Source: an uncultured Bacteroidales bacterium
GTDB taxonomy: Bacteria; Bacteroidota; Bacteroidia; Bacteroidales; P3
Reading direction: 5' to 3'
NCBI GenBank assembly: GCA_900317125.1
Contig: ONFR01000015.1
Location: forward strand, 1-64,000
DNA length: 64,000 bases
Below, one piece after another: positions 1 through 8,592 of the stretch. Made by a program: the position numbers and the translations under genes. The notes below the pieces were generated by a model. The model was given only the letters and a program-made list of their open reading frames with translations. It was not told where the DNA came from and searched no databases. Numbering within the stretch: position 1 is the first letter of the stretch; the number at the start of each line of letters is the position of its first letter.

Positions 1-1
1 C

Positions 2-631
2 TACGACTTCTACGTCCGCGCCGTCTGCGGCACCGACTGGACCAGCGAGAACTGGGCACGCGTCAGTTTCACCACCGACTACTGTGCCGAACCTTGCGAC
101 GCTCCCTTCGGTGTGACAGCCACCGTCAACCTGAACAACGTCGACGTCAACTGGACGCCCGGCGAGGGCAACACCGCCTTCGAGGTTGAGTACGGCAGCC
201 GCGGCTTCAGCCACGGTAACGGCACCACTATCAACGCCACCGAGCCCCACACCACGCTCACAGGTCTTGAGTACAACACCCAGTACGACCTCTACGTGCG
301 TGCCCTCTGCGGTGCTGACAACTACAGCGCCTGGAGTCCCGTCACCACCTTCACCACTGGTACTGAGGGCATCGACCTGGCCGACGGTGTCTCCTGCACC
401 ATCTTCCCCAACCCCGCCACCAGCTCCACCACCATCAGCGTGGGCGGCGTCAACGGCAAGGTGAAGATTGAAGTGGTCGACATGAACGGCCGCACCGTTG
501 CCTCCGAGACACTCGAGTGCAACAGCGACTGCATCAAGACCATGGAAGTCGACAAACTCGCCCAGGGTGCCTACTTTGTCCGCATCAGCGGCGAACAGGT
601 GAACATGGTCAGAAAGCTGATCGTGAAATAA
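2..631 (+). CDS. Fn3-domain T9SS-secreted protein, C-terminal part (5' end outside window)
   Basis: The reading frame is open from the first complete codon and stops at TAA 629-631, so about 209 residues of a larger secreted protein are visible. It shows the end of one fibronectin type III module (YDFYVRAVCG ... FTT), a complete second Fn3 module (residues about 38-120, ending FTTGTE) and a T9SS type A sorting tail (FPNPATSSTTISV ... AYFVRISGE ... RKLIVK). The family is exported by SecYEG, carried across the outer membrane by the type IX system and anchored or released after tail cleavage. The module order resembles the adhesin-like protein at 40956-45131, so it may be a paralogue. Substrate or ligand cannot be told. 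A strong hairpin terminator follows at about 680, so it ends its transcript. Confidence 0.85.
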   Translation, partial: YDFYVRAVCGTDWTSENWARVSFTTDYCAEPCDAPFGVTATVNLNNVDVNWTPGEGNTAFEVEYGSRGFSHGNGTTINATEPHTTLTGLEYNTQYDLYVRALCGADNYSAWSPVTTFTTGTEGIDLADGVSCTIFPNPATSSTTISVGGVNGKVKIEVVDMNGRTVASETLECNSDCIKTMEVDKLAQGAYFVRISGEQVNMVRKLIVK

Positions 632-639
632 TCTCCCCA

Positions 640-672
640 ACTAGTCCAACTAGTAAGACTAGTAAAACTAGT
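640..672. repeat. Nonamer tandem repeat, four ACTAGTnnn units
   Basis: ACTAGT occurs at 640, 649, 658 and 667, an exact 9-bp period with variable spacer trinucleotides (cca, aag, aaa, att). It lies between a stop codon and a terminator. It belongs to the same style of short-period repeats seen at 36904, 52064 (9 bp) and 1853, 6951, 14819 (7 bp). Confidence 0.8.
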
Positions 673-677
673 ATTAC

Positions 678-711
678 AAAAGGGGGCGGCGCTGCGCGCC
701 GCCCCTTTTTT
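678..711 (+). terminator. Rho-independent terminator
   Basis: A perfect 10-bp GC stem (GGGGCGGCGC, loop TGC, GCGCCGCCCC at 683-705) is preceded by As and followed by six Ts. It ends the transcript of the T9SS gene. Confidence 0.9.
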
Positions 712-756
712 CATTTTTGCTACAATAAATCTCCCTTTGCCGCGTTTATTTTGATT

Positions 757-1233
757 ATGACACGTCAACAGCATCGCACCCAAATCATCCAAGCCTGTCT
801 GGAACAGCAGCAACAGCTTGCAGCCACTGCCAAGCAGGAGATGGATTCAGCCCAGCAGCAGAGCAACGACTACGGGGCCAACGTGGACCGCTACGACGCT
901 TACCGTACGAAAATGATGCGCGCACGCGACATGTACGCCAAACAGCTGGCCAATGCCAATGCCGGCATCCGTGTACTGCAGGGGCTTCTCAACCACAGTC
1001 CTTTCGACAAGGCCGACCATGGTGCCATCGTCATAACCGACAGGCAGCGTTTTTTCCTCAGTATCGGTGCAGGCAAATTCCTGGTCCCCTTCCGCAGCCC
1101 CGAGTCCCAACCCCAAGAGGTATTCTTCGCCATCAGTGCCCAGACCCCCATATATATGGCACTGAAAGGTAAAAGTGTCGGTGACACCATTACCTTCAAC
1201 GGTGTCACGCAAACCATCATAGAAATATTGTAA
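757..1233 (+). CDS. GreA/GreB-like protein with N-terminal coiled coil
   Basis: 158 residues from ATG 757, chosen because the frame upstream runs through a terminator. Residues about 5-75 are Q/A/K-rich and helical, consistent with a coiled coil. The C-terminal part (about 85-158) reads like the FKBP-like C-domain of Gre factors: an ISAQTPIYMALKGKSVGD segment followed by FNGVTQTIIEIL, matching the SP.G.ALLGK.VGD ... I..I pattern of GreA. Gre factors enter the RNA polymerase secondary channel and stimulate cleavage of backtracked RNA. The acidic residues at the coiled-coil tip typical of true GreA are not obvious here, so it may be a Gre-like anti-cleavage or regulatory homologue. It precedes marC by 27 bp. 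Confidence 0.6.
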   Translation: MTRQQHRTQIIQACLEQQQQLAATAKQEMDSAQQQSNDYGANVDRYDAYRTKMMRARDMYAKQLANANAGIRVLQGLLNHSPFDKADHGAIVITDRQRFFLSIGAGKFLVPFRSPESQPQEVFFAISAQTPIYMALKGKSVGDTITFNGVTQTIIEIL

Positions 1234-1260
1234 TAATTAATACTCAATACCACAGTCATT

Positions 1261-1848
1261 ATGATTAATATTATCCAAATCGTAGGTGCCTTTCTGGTCC
1301 TCTTTGCCATCATCGACATCACAGGTTCCATCCCCATCTTTCTCTCCCTCAAACACAGCGGCAACAAGTTCCATCCGCTCTACGCAGCCCTCATCTCGCT
1401 GCTCATCTTTGTCATCTTCTTCTTTCTGGGCGATGCGGCCTTGAAACTGTTCGGTGTCGACATCGAGTCCTTTGCCGTTGCAGGCTCCATTGTATTGTTC
1501 ATCATGGCTTTCGAGATGATTCTGGGGGTGGAAATCTTCAAGAACGATGCCTCCAGCGGGGGCTCTACCGTGGTCCCTATCGCCTTCCCGCTCATTGCTG
1601 GACCGGGGGCATTGACCACCATCATCTCCCTCCGTGCCGAGTATGACGACGTGAACATCCTCATTGCCCTGCTCGTCAACATTGTTATCGACTACCTTGT
1701 GCTGCGCTATATCGACCGCCTGGAGCGTCTCCTTGGCGGCACACTCATCTCCATCCTCCGTAAATTCTTCGGTGTCATTCTGCTGGCCATCGGCGTGAAA
1801 CTGTTCACTACCAACCTCGGCAGCCTCATCCACAGTCTGAACCTGTAG
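1261..1848 (+). CDS. MarC family integral membrane protein
   Basis: 195 residues with about six hydrophobic segments. The family signature AFPLIAGPGALTTI is present at residues about 102-115, together with the N-terminal FAIIDITGSIPIF segment that replaces the PxG region of other members. MarC/YhgN proteins are inner-membrane proteins of unknown transport function; the old link to multiple antibiotic resistance in E. coli was not upheld. The gene probably shares a transcript with the Gre-like gene 27 bp upstream. A repeat-rich hairpin region follows. Confidence 0.85.
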   Translation: MINIIQIVGAFLVLFAIIDITGSIPIFLSLKHSGNKFHPLYAALISLLIFVIFFFLGDAALKLFGVDIESFAVAGSIVLFIMAFEMILGVEIFKNDASSGGSTVVPIAFPLIAGPGALTTIISLRAEYDDVNILIALLVNIVIDYLVLRYIDRLERLLGGTLISILRKFFGVILLAIGVKLFTTNLGSLIHSLNL

Positions 1849-1852
1849 AGTG

Positions 1853-1933
1853 TTGAGAATTGAGAGGTGAGAATTGAGAGATATCACCCCGACAGATCTC
1901 AATTCTCAATTCTAAATTCTAAATTCTAAATTC
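1853..1933. repeat. Heptamer repeat with inverted halves
   Basis: The left half reads (GAGAATT)-type and the right half CTCAATTCTCAATTC followed by AAATTCT three times, a 7-bp period. The left and right parts are reverse complements around GATATCACCCCGAC, so the RNA could fold as a hairpin and act as a terminator after the MarC gene. Confidence 0.75.
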
Positions 1934-1944
1934 AAAAAAAAGCG

Positions 1945-1952
1945 TATCTTTG
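1945..1952 (+). promoter_or_regulatory. Bacteroidetes-type -7 box (TATCTTTG)
   Basis: Matches the TAnnTTTG consensus of the primary Bacteroidetes sigma factor and lies about 60 bp before the BspA-like gene. Confidence 0.7.
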
Positions 1953-2013
1953 TAGTCCGAAACAATCATTCATCATTAAAACAACACATTCATTAAAAAT
2001 ACTTTACATTAAT

Positions 2014-3483
2014 ATGAAATCCCCCATGAATATTGCAAGAAGACTTGTCGTCATCTCCATGCTGCTCTTTATGGGCATCGGCACGGCCTCGGCTTACGAC
2101 ATTTCGGTGGTCACCGCCGGGAAGAGACTCTACTACAATGTAGACAATGATAAGGGCACTGCAGTAGTTACCTATTATGGCGACTCGAACAACTATTGGC
2201 CGACCAACCGCCAGCCTTCCGACAGTCTCTTCATCCCTTCCACCATCACCTATCAGGGTAGAACCTATGTTGTCAACGCCATCGGCGACCATGCTTTCTC
2301 CAACTGCACCCGCATCAAGGATGTCATCGTCGGCGATTCCATCACTTCCATCGGCGACTATGCCTTTCAGTATTGCTCGCTGCTCCGCAGCATTACACTG
2401 GCTCCCTCGGGTATCACCCGCATCGGCACAAGTGCTTTCGAGTCGTGCATCGCCTTGAAAAAGATTCCTGTGCCACAGACCCTTAACTCGTTGGGCGAAG
2501 GTGTCTTTGCTGTCTGCCGCCAGCTCGACTCCATCGTACTACCCAATACGGTTACACGGCTCCCGAACCACCTTTTCTATGCCTGCAACAGCCTGATGAC
2601 CCTCACGATACCCGCTTCGCTCACCAGCATTGGCGACTTCACTTTCCGCGAGTGCAACCGCCTGCGTACCATCGACCTCCCCAACTCGGTCACCCACATC
2701 GGCAACTCTGCCTTTGTCGAGTGTTCAAACCTGCAATACATCTATCTGCCGGAGAGTCTCGACACCATCAAGGCGTATACATTCCGCAACTGCACCCATC
2801 TCTCCCACGTGCGCATTCCCGCCTCGGTCTACCGCATCGAGAGCAACGCTTTTGCCAACGCTTCCAACCTGAACGACATCGTTGTCCTCAACACCCAACC
2901 GCCCACACTGGGCAACAACACCTTCCTCGATGTGGACCGCGCCATCAGTGTCCACATCCCCTGCGGCACCTACGACCAATATTCTGCTGCTGAAGGGTGG
3001 AACGAATTCACCCATCTGATTGAATACCCCGGCTACAAACTCCAATACTACGCAGCCGACACCTCCATGGGCACTGTCGAGGTGGTTGTCGAGCCCACTT
3101 GCACCGACTCCACCGCCGTTGTGCGTGCCGTCCCCTTCCGCAACCACCAGTTCACCCACTGGAACGACGGCGACACCACCAACCCGCGCACTGTAGACGT
3201 CACCATCGACTCCATCCTCATCGCCCACTTCATCTATGTCGAGCCCATCGGCATCGACCCGCTCCCTACCCTTGAAACCACCATCACTTCGCTCCCCGGC
3301 CTCATCCAGATTGCCGGTGCCGAAGGACTTGATATCAACATCTTCGACATTACCGGCCGCCTGTGCAGCACTATCCGTTCCGCTGCCAGTCCCCAGCGCA
3401 TTGCGGTGGACCGCCCCGGTGTCTATCTCGTGCAGATTGCCGGTCGCCCGGCACGCAAAGTGGTAGTACTCCCCGCCCGATAA
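2014..3483 (+). CDS. Secreted BspA-like leucine-rich repeat protein with T9SS-like tail
   Basis: 489 residues. A signal peptide (RRLVVISMLLFMGIGTASA) is followed by six or more LRR_5 (BspA/TpLRR) repeats at residues about 85-300, with recurrent IGDYAFQYCSLL- and IGNSAFVECSNL-type units. Residues about 345-405 form a divergent InlB-B-like repeat (FTHWNDGDTTNPRTV ... AHF). The C-terminus (about 425-489: DINIFDITGRLCSTI ... VYLVQIAGRPARKVVV) has the layout of a T9SS sorting tail. Proteins of this type bind host or matrix proteins or other bacteria. A TATCTTTG box lies upstream. MNIARRL, six residues in, is an alternative start. Confidence 0.85.
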   Translation: MKSPMNIARRLVVISMLLFMGIGTASAYDISVVTAGKRLYYNVDNDKGTAVVTYYGDSNNYWPTNRQPSDSLFIPSTITYQGRTYVVNAIGDHAFSNCTRIKDVIVGDSITSIGDYAFQYCSLLRSITLAPSGITRIGTSAFESCIALKKIPVPQTLNSLGEGVFAVCRQLDSIVLPNTVTRLPNHLFYACNSLMTLTIPASLTSIGDFTFRECNRLRTIDLPNSVTHIGNSAFVECSNLQYIYLPESLDTIKAYTFRNCTHLSHVRIPASVYRIESNAFANASNLNDIVVLNTQPPTLGNNTFLDVDRAISVHIPCGTYDQYSAAEGWNEFTHLIEYPGYKLQYYAADTSMGTVEVVVEPTCTDSTAVVRAVPFRNHQFTHWNDGDTTNPRTVDVTIDSILIAHFIYVEPIGIDPLPTLETTITSLPGLIQIAGAEGLDINIFDITGRLCSTIRSAASPQRIAVDRPGVYLVQIAGRPARKVVVLPAR

Positions 3484-3510
3484 CAAACCCTTTGTCGTCG
3501 ACAACCCCTT

Positions 3511-4434
3511 ATGAAGATTGCCGTTCTCCTGCCCTGCTACAACGAAGCGTCCACCATCGCCAAAGTGGTGACTGATTTCCGTGCTGCACTGCCCGAGGCC
3601 GACATCTACGTCTACGACAACAACTCCACCGATGGCACCGCCCAAGTGGCCCAGCAAGCCGGCGCCATCGTCCGCCATGAACCCATGCAGGGCAAGGGCA
3701 ATGTCATCCGCCGCATGTTCCGCGAAGTGGAAGCCGACTGCTACCTGATGGCCGACGGTGACGACACCTATCCCGCCGAACAGGCGCGCCAAATGGTGTC
3801 CCCCATATTGGAAGAGCATGTCGACATGGTGATCGGCGACAGGCTTTCCTCCACCTACTTTGAGCAAAACAAGCGTCCTTTCCACAATGGGGGCAACCGC
3901 GTGGTGCGCTGGCTTATACGTCGTTTCTGGCACACCGACATCCACGACATCATGACCGGCTACCGCGCCTTCAGCCGCACCTTTGTCAAGAACTTCCCCG
4001 TCATGTCGGGCAATTTCGAAATCGAGACCGAGATGACCATCCATGCCCTCGACCGCCGTTTCCTCCTGCGCGAAGTGCCCGTGGTCTACCGCGACCGCCC
4101 GCAGGGCAGCGTGTCGAAACTCAACACCTTCTCCGACGGCATCAGCGTCCTCAAGACCATCGTCCTACTCTACAAAGAATACCGCCCGCTGCGTTTCTTC
4201 TCGTGGCTGGCCGCATTCCTCACCCTTGCCGGAGTGCTGTTACTCATCCCCGTTCTGGTCGAGTACTTCCATACGGGGCTGGTACCTCGTTTCCCCACAC
4301 TCATCGTCTCCATGTTCCTCCTGCTTGCGGCATTGCTGTCGCTCTTCACAGGTCTCTGTCTCGATGTTATCGTGACCAAAGACCGCAAGAATTACGAACT
4401 GCGCCTACTGCAAGACGGCAGCCAAGAGTATTAA
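3511..4434 (+). CDS. Family 2 glycosyltransferase with C-terminal membrane segments
   Basis: 307 residues. The N-terminal GT-A domain has AVLLPCYNEASTIAKVV at the nucleotide-binding start, DNNSTDGT, the DxD-type MADGDDTYP and the MTGYRAFSR segment typical of DPM1/GtrB-like polyprenyl-phosphate sugar transferases. Two hydrophobic helices follow (about residues 231-252 and 266-290). Such enzymes transfer a sugar from a nucleotide donor to undecaprenyl phosphate or to a growing glycan at the inner membrane. It lies 27 bp after the BspA-like gene and 18 bp before a polytopic membrane protein, at the head of the envelope glycan block. Confidence 0.85.
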   Translation: MKIAVLLPCYNEASTIAKVVTDFRAALPEADIYVYDNNSTDGTAQVAQQAGAIVRHEPMQGKGNVIRRMFREVEADCYLMADGDDTYPAEQARQMVSPILEEHVDMVIGDRLSSTYFEQNKRPFHNGGNRVVRWLIRRFWHTDIHDIMTGYRAFSRTFVKNFPVMSGNFEIETEMTIHALDRRFLLREVPVVYRDRPQGSVSKLNTFSDGISVLKTIVLLYKEYRPLRFFSWLAAFLTLAGVLLLIPVLVEYFHTGLVPRFPTLIVSMFLLLAALLSLFTGLCLDVIVTKDRKNYELRLLQDGSQEY

Positions 4435-4452
4435 TTCCCCATCCCACGTTCC

Positions 4453-5694
4453 ATGAGACGCACCATTACGAAATATCTCGCCGTCTTCTTCGGCCTGCTG
4501 GCAGCCTATCTGCTCTTCGGCCTGGCGGCGAACCTGCTGCCCAACCAGCCCATCCTACGCCATGCGACACGCACTCTTGAACGCGGCGACTTGCAAAGCG
4601 ACTTCTCTTTCGTCTATTTCTGCCGACCCGCCTACTACCTCGACAACTTCACCGACGCCCTTATCCTCAATCAAGCCTGCAACGGGGGCAGCCAGCATCT
4701 GCTCACCAGCATCCTGCTCAATCCCCGTGTCGACGGCGGAGGCGAACAATGCGAAAGCCTGAAACGCCTTACCGAAGGCGACACCACGATGTGTACGCTC
4801 CACTATGGCCGCTATTGGCACGGCAGCACCTTCGCCATGCGTTTCCTGCTGCTGCTGTGGGACTACTCCTCCCTGCGCATCCTCTTCTATCTGCTTTCCT
4901 CTCTCCTGCTGGCATGGGTGGTGGCATCCCTCTACCGGCGTGTGGGAAAAGCCGTGGCACTGCTTTTTGCGCTGGCACTGGCCTTCGTCAACTGCTTCAT
5001 AATGCAATACTCCATCCAGTTTCTACCCGTGCTGGCCATTGCGCTGTGCGCCACCCTCTGGGTGGTGTATCGGGTTAAGGAGCCGCGACAGATGGCCCTG
5101 CTGCTCTTCTGCACTGGCTCGCTGACCGCTTTTTTCGATCTCCTCACCTGTCCCGTAATGACGTGGGGCATACCCATGTGCGTATATCTTATGATGCAGC
5201 AACGCAGTTCCGACAGCCGCCCCTGGCCCCGGCAACTGGCTTCGTGGACCATTGCCTCAGGGCTATGGGCTGTAGGCTATGGTGCCACATGGATTGCCAA
5301 ATGGGGCATCGCCACTATCCTGACCGGCGAGAACGTCATCCGCGACGGCGCCAGCCAGTTCGCCATCCGTGCCGGGGCCAATATCGACTACTCACGGATT
5401 GATGCCGTCACCAACAATCTCTCGCTTATCCCTTGGGACTACGTGATCTGGATTCTTATCCTGATGGGGATTCTACTGCTTTGGCGCTTCAACCGCAAAG
5501 GAACAGGCACCGCGCTGCTCTGTATGCTCACTGCTGTACCCCCTCTGCTGTGGTACCTCGTCACCGCCGACCACTCCTACCTCCACAACTGGTTCACCTA
5601 CCGCAGCCTTTCGGTATGCCTGATGGCCATATTCTTTGCCCTCACTGCCCTGGTGGACTGGCAACGCCTTAAGCAATTAAGAATTAAACATTAA
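4453..5694 (+). CDS. Polytopic membrane protein, possibly GT-C-like
   Basis: 413 residues with an N-terminal signal-anchor (YLAVFFGLLAAYLLFGLA) and about eight further hydrophobic segments from residue 130 to 400. A soluble loop (about 35-125) ends in LHYGRYWHGS. The layout of a first helix, a large periplasmic loop and many helices is that of GT-C glycosyltransferases or O-antigen flippase-associated proteins, but I recognise no diagnostic motif. Position between a DPM1-like GT2 and an MBOAT acyltransferase suggests a role in building or decorating an exported glycan. Function is inferred from context only. Confidence 0.5.
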   Translation: MRRTITKYLAVFFGLLAAYLLFGLAANLLPNQPILRHATRTLERGDLQSDFSFVYFCRPAYYLDNFTDALILNQACNGGSQHLLTSILLNPRVDGGGEQCESLKRLTEGDTTMCTLHYGRYWHGSTFAMRFLLLLWDYSSLRILFYLLSSLLLAWVVASLYRRVGKAVALLFALALAFVNCFIMQYSIQFLPVLAIALCATLWVVYRVKEPRQMALLLFCTGSLTAFFDLLTCPVMTWGIPMCVYLMMQQRSSDSRPWPRQLASWTIASGLWAVGYGATWIAKWGIATILTGENVIRDGASQFAIRAGANIDYSRIDAVTNNLSLIPWDYVIWILILMGILLLWRFNRKGTGTALLCMLTAVPPLLWYLVTADHSYLHNWFTYRSLSVCLMAIFFALTALVDWQRLKQLRIKH

Positions 5695-5710
5695 GCATTG
5701 ACGGCAAGTT

Positions 5711-5745
5711 AATTTTCAATTTTCACTTTTCAATTCTCAATTTCT
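5711..5745. repeat. Heptamer AATTTTC/AATTCTC repeat
   Basis: AATTTTCAATTTTC and related units fill the gap between the membrane protein and the GTG start of the MBOAT gene. It is the same family as the two blocks inside that MBOAT gene. Confidence 0.75.
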
Positions 5746-5749
5746 CCCT

Positions 5750-7186
5750 GTGATATTCAGCAGCCACATATTCCTCCTCTATTTCCTGCCACTCTTTCTT
5801 GTGGTCTACTTCCTTGTCCCGTCCAAGGGACGCAACCTGGTGTTGCTGCTTGCCTCCATCGTGTTCTACGCCTGGGGGGCACCCGATTTCATTCTCATCC
5901 TGCTGGCCTCCACCGTTGCCAACTTTTATCTGGTCAAGGCCATGCACCGCACCGACCGACCCGCCGCCAAGCGGTTGCTCTGCGCCAGTGCCATCCTCAT
6001 CAGTCTCGGCCTGCTGGCCTACTTCAAATACGCCAATTTCTTTGTCGACAACGCCAACGCCCTGCTCTCTGCCCTCGGTCTCGGCACCATGACGTGGACA
6101 AAGGTGCTGCTGCCCATAGGCATCAGTTTCTTCACCTTCCAGTCCATCACCTACGTCGTCGACACCTATCGCGGTGTCAATGCCCCCATGCAGCGACTCA
6201 CCGACTACATGGTCTATATCATCATGTTCCCGCAGCTCATTGCCGGCCCCATCGTGCGCTATACCGACATTGCCGACCAAATCACCGCCCGTCGCCGCCT
6301 GCGCTGGGATGAATGTCTGCAAGGCTTGTACCGTTTCGTCATCGGACTGAGCAAGAAAGTACTCATCGCCGATGTCATCGGGCGTACCGTCGACGTGGCG
6401 TTGGGTGGAGACCTTGCCGCCATGGACACCGGCACCGCCTGGGTCACCATCACCGCCTACACCATGCAGCTATACTTCGACTTTTCCGGCTACAGCGACA
6501 TAGCCATCGGTCTCGGCCGCATCATGGGTTTCCGCTTCCCCGAGAACTTCGACAACCCCTACAACTCGGCCAGCATCACCGAGTTCTGGCGTCGCTGGCA
6601 CATCACCCTCGGAGCCTTCATGCGCAATTACCTCTACATCCCTCTGGGCGGCAACCGCCACGGCACCGCTCGCACCTATTTCAACCTCTGGGTGGTCTTC
6701 CTCCTCAGCGGCCTGTGGCACGGCGCCAGTTGGAACTTCGTCCTGTGGGGAGCCTATCATGGCTTCTTTCTCGTAGTGGAGCGCATCCTGTCCCGCCACA
6801 TTCCCCTGTTCGACACCAAACGTCGTCATCCCCTCTTCGTACTACCCACCTTCATTATCCTACTTGTCGGCTGGGCCATCTTCCGCATCGAAGACCTCCC
6901 CTCCTGCTGGACATTCATCCAACGACTCTTCGCCTTTGATTTCGGCAAGCCAATTTTCAATTCTCAATTCTCAATTTTCAATTCTCAATTCTACGTCACA
7001 CTCATCGTGGCCCTCATCTTCGCCTTCTGCAAGCTATTTTTCAATTCACAATTCTCGATTCTCAATTCTCACTACAGCCCCAAGGCGCATATACCCGTGT
7101 GGCTTGTGGCCTGCCTGCTCTTCTTTTTCTGCCTCGGCGCACTGACTGCCACCGATTTCAGTCCTTTCATCTATTTCCGATTCTGA
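5750..7186 (+). CDS. MBOAT family O-acyltransferase (AlgI/DltB-like)
   Basis: 478 residues from a GTG start; MIFSSHIFLLYFLPLFLV matches the usual MBOAT N-terminus. Many transmembrane helices are present, and the catalytic His lies at about residue 324 in LLSGLWHGASWNF. The usual SITEFWRRWHITLG and YLYIPLGGNRHG blocks precede it and FSPFIYFRF ends the protein. AlgI-type MBOATs move acyl (usually acetyl) groups across the inner membrane to periplasmic partners that modify a polysaccharide; the AlgJ/AlgX-like partner starts 4 bp downstream. Two blocks of heptamer repeat DNA are read in frame near the C-terminus (residues about 401-416 and 430-442, PIFNSQFSIFNSQF and FFNSQFSILNS). The second MBOAT at 12035 lacks them. 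Confidence 0.9.
   Translation: MIFSSHIFLLYFLPLFLVVYFLVPSKGRNLVLLLASIVFYAWGAPDFILILLASTVANFYLVKAMHRTDRPAAKRLLCASAILISLGLLAYFKYANFFVDNANALLSALGLGTMTWTKVLLPIGISFFTFQSITYVVDTYRGVNAPMQRLTDYMVYIIMFPQLIAGPIVRYTDIADQITARRRLRWDECLQGLYRFVIGLSKKVLIADVIGRTVDVALGGDLAAMDTGTAWVTITAYTMQLYFDFSGYSDIAIGLGRIMGFRFPENFDNPYNSASITEFWRRWHITLGAFMRNYLYIPLGGNRHGTARTYFNLWVVFLLSGLWHGASWNFVLWGAYHGFFLVVERILSRHIPLFDTKRRHPLFVLPTFIILLVGWAIFRIEDLPSCWTFIQRLFAFDFGKPIFNSQFSIFNSQFYVTLIVALIFAFCKLFFNSQFSILNSHYSPKAHIPVWLVACLLFFFCLGALTATDFSPFIYFRF
6951..6992. repeat. Heptamer repeat inside MBOAT gene, block 1
   Basis: Six AATTTTC/AATTCTC units are translated as a FNSQFSI pattern in frame in the acyltransferase. The same units occur between genes at 1853 and 5711. 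Confidence 0.85.
7037..7071. repeat. Heptamer repeat inside MBOAT gene, block 2
   Basis: A second block of AATTC-type heptamers, translated as FFNSQFSILNS, lies 44 bp after block 1 across one hydrophobic segment. Confidence 0.8.
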
Positions 7187-7190
7187 CACC

Positions 7191-8567
7191 ATGCGCAACA
7201 CGCCCAAGATACTCTGCCTCGTGACCCTCGGTCTCCTCCTGCTCACCATTCTGCAGGGAGCCACCTCCTTCATCAAGGTCAAGCCCCTCAAAGGTGTCTA
7301 CGTCGGAGCCGGGAAACCGCAGTTCACTCCTGCCGCCTTCCTGTCGGGCGAATGGCAGAAAGCCACCGACCAATACCTGAAAGAACACCACGGCTTCCGT
7401 GAACCCGCCATCCGTCTCTACAACCAATATCTCTGGTCGGCCTACCACCGTTCCACCAACCCCGGTGCGGTTGTTGTAGGGAAAGACAATTACCTCTTCG
7501 AGCCATGGTTTGTAGACGAATACTACACCGGCTGCCTCCACCACTACCACCCCGACAGCATCCCGGACTATGAGAAACCCCATATCTTCTACCGCCGCAT
7601 GAGCCGCCTGGCCAAACTGCAGGCCATCCTCGAAGAGCAAGGGGTACACCTCTTCCTAGCCCTCCTGCCCGGCAAGGAACGCATCTACCCCCAATACTTG
7701 CCTGACCGAGGAGCAAAAGCCCACAGCGACCGCCTCATGGGTCACCACCGCGCCTACGACTACTACAGCAACTCCCTCTACGATTTCCGCCGCATCGACC
7801 TCTGCCATTGCTTCGACAGCCTCAACGGCCACACCCCCTACCTCCTCTTCACCAAGACCGGCACCCACTGGAGCAACATCGCCAGCACCTACGCCTTCGA
7901 CTCCGTCATGCGCTACATGCAGACCTTCGGCCCCGCCATCCGTCCCGTCACCCTCGGCCAGCCCTATTTCGGCTCCACCCGCGAGCCGGATGCCGACCTC
8001 GACGACCTCCTCAACAAAACCTTCCGCATCCCCTCCGAGCGCAACCAGTACGTCGATGTCACGCTTGCCGAACCTGCTCCTGAGCGCAACCCATCCCTTG
8101 TGGTCATCGGCGACTCCTTCTTCTGGAACATCCTCTACAACTTCCCCATACAGGAACTCTTCTCCGATTTCCGCTACTGGTACTACTTCAGCACTATCTA
8201 CTACGACCCCACCCACGACAACGTCGCCGACATCGACCTCGTCGACGAGCTGCTCCGCACCGACTACGTCATGCTCTCCTACTGCACCGTACAGCTCTAC
8301 AACTGCGGCAACGGATTTATCAACCGCGCCCTCCTCGAACTCTGCTACGACCCCGACGAGATACAGGCCGTCCGAGACAGCCTAAGCCGTACCGCCTTGG
8401 GTGATAACATCGACTCGCAAAAAGCCATTGACGAACTAATCGACCAAAACTTAGAGCAGTACTTCCCCGCCTTGGCCGAAAGCCATCCCTCAAAGCGTTG
8501 CACAAAAATAGCACAGAGAGCACTCTCTCACATACCAAATCAGTCCACACCCAATAACAATATGTAA
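7191..8567 (+). CDS. AlgJ/AlgX-like SGNH-fold acetyltransferase partner, C-terminal tail replaced
   Basis: 458 residues. A signal-anchor (ILCLVTLGLLLLTILQG) is followed by the AlgX/AlgJ-type catalytic domain: VVGKDNYLFEPWF, a KTGTHWSN block (His at about 226) and IGDSFFW (Ser at about 309), the SGNH-like triad parts. In alginate-type systems this periplasmic protein passes the acetyl group from the MBOAT to the polymer, which fits the 4-bp gap to the MBOAT gene. From residue about 438 the sequence departs from the downstream partial copy and ends TKIAQRALSHIPNQ...NNNM, encoded by the inserted AT-rich segment. The original tail is probably the one preserved at 10153-10188. Confidence 0.85.
   Translation: MRNTPKILCLVTLGLLLLTILQGATSFIKVKPLKGVYVGAGKPQFTPAAFLSGEWQKATDQYLKEHHGFREPAIRLYNQYLWSAYHRSTNPGAVVVGKDNYLFEPWFVDEYYTGCLHHYHPDSIPDYEKPHIFYRRMSRLAKLQAILEEQGVHLFLALLPGKERIYPQYLPDRGAKAHSDRLMGHHRAYDYYSNSLYDFRRIDLCHCFDSLNGHTPYLLFTKTGTHWSNIASTYAFDSVMRYMQTFGPAIRPVTLGQPYFGSTREPDADLDDLLNKTFRIPSERNQYVDVTLAEPAPERNPSLVVIGDSFFWNILYNFPIQELFSDFRYWYYFSTIYYDPTHDNVADIDLVDELLRTDYVMLSYCTVQLYNCGNGFINRALLELCYDPDEIQAVRDSLSRTALGDNIDSQKAIDELIDQNLEQYFPALAESHPSKRCTKIAQRALSHIPNQSTPNNNM
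8103..8501 (+). repeat. 399-bp direct repeat, upstream copy
   Basis: The 3' part of the AlgJ-like gene. It aligns without gaps to 9754-10152 (constant offset 1651 bp); by my hand alignment about 23 positions differ, about 94% identity, most of them synonymous. Confidence 0.9.
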
Positions 8568-8592
8568 AAGAATCCTCCAAATAGTAAAAGAC

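Noticed and set aside
640..672. Period-9 ACTAGT repeat as a CRISPR array
   Set aside because: Units of 6 bp with 3-bp spacers are far too short; the same holds for the repeats at 36904 and 52064.
2725..4044. 439-codon minus-strand open frame opposite the LRR and GT2 genes
   Set aside because: Crosses two well-supported genes in opposite direction; composition is Gly/Val/Asp-biased as expected of a shadow frame.
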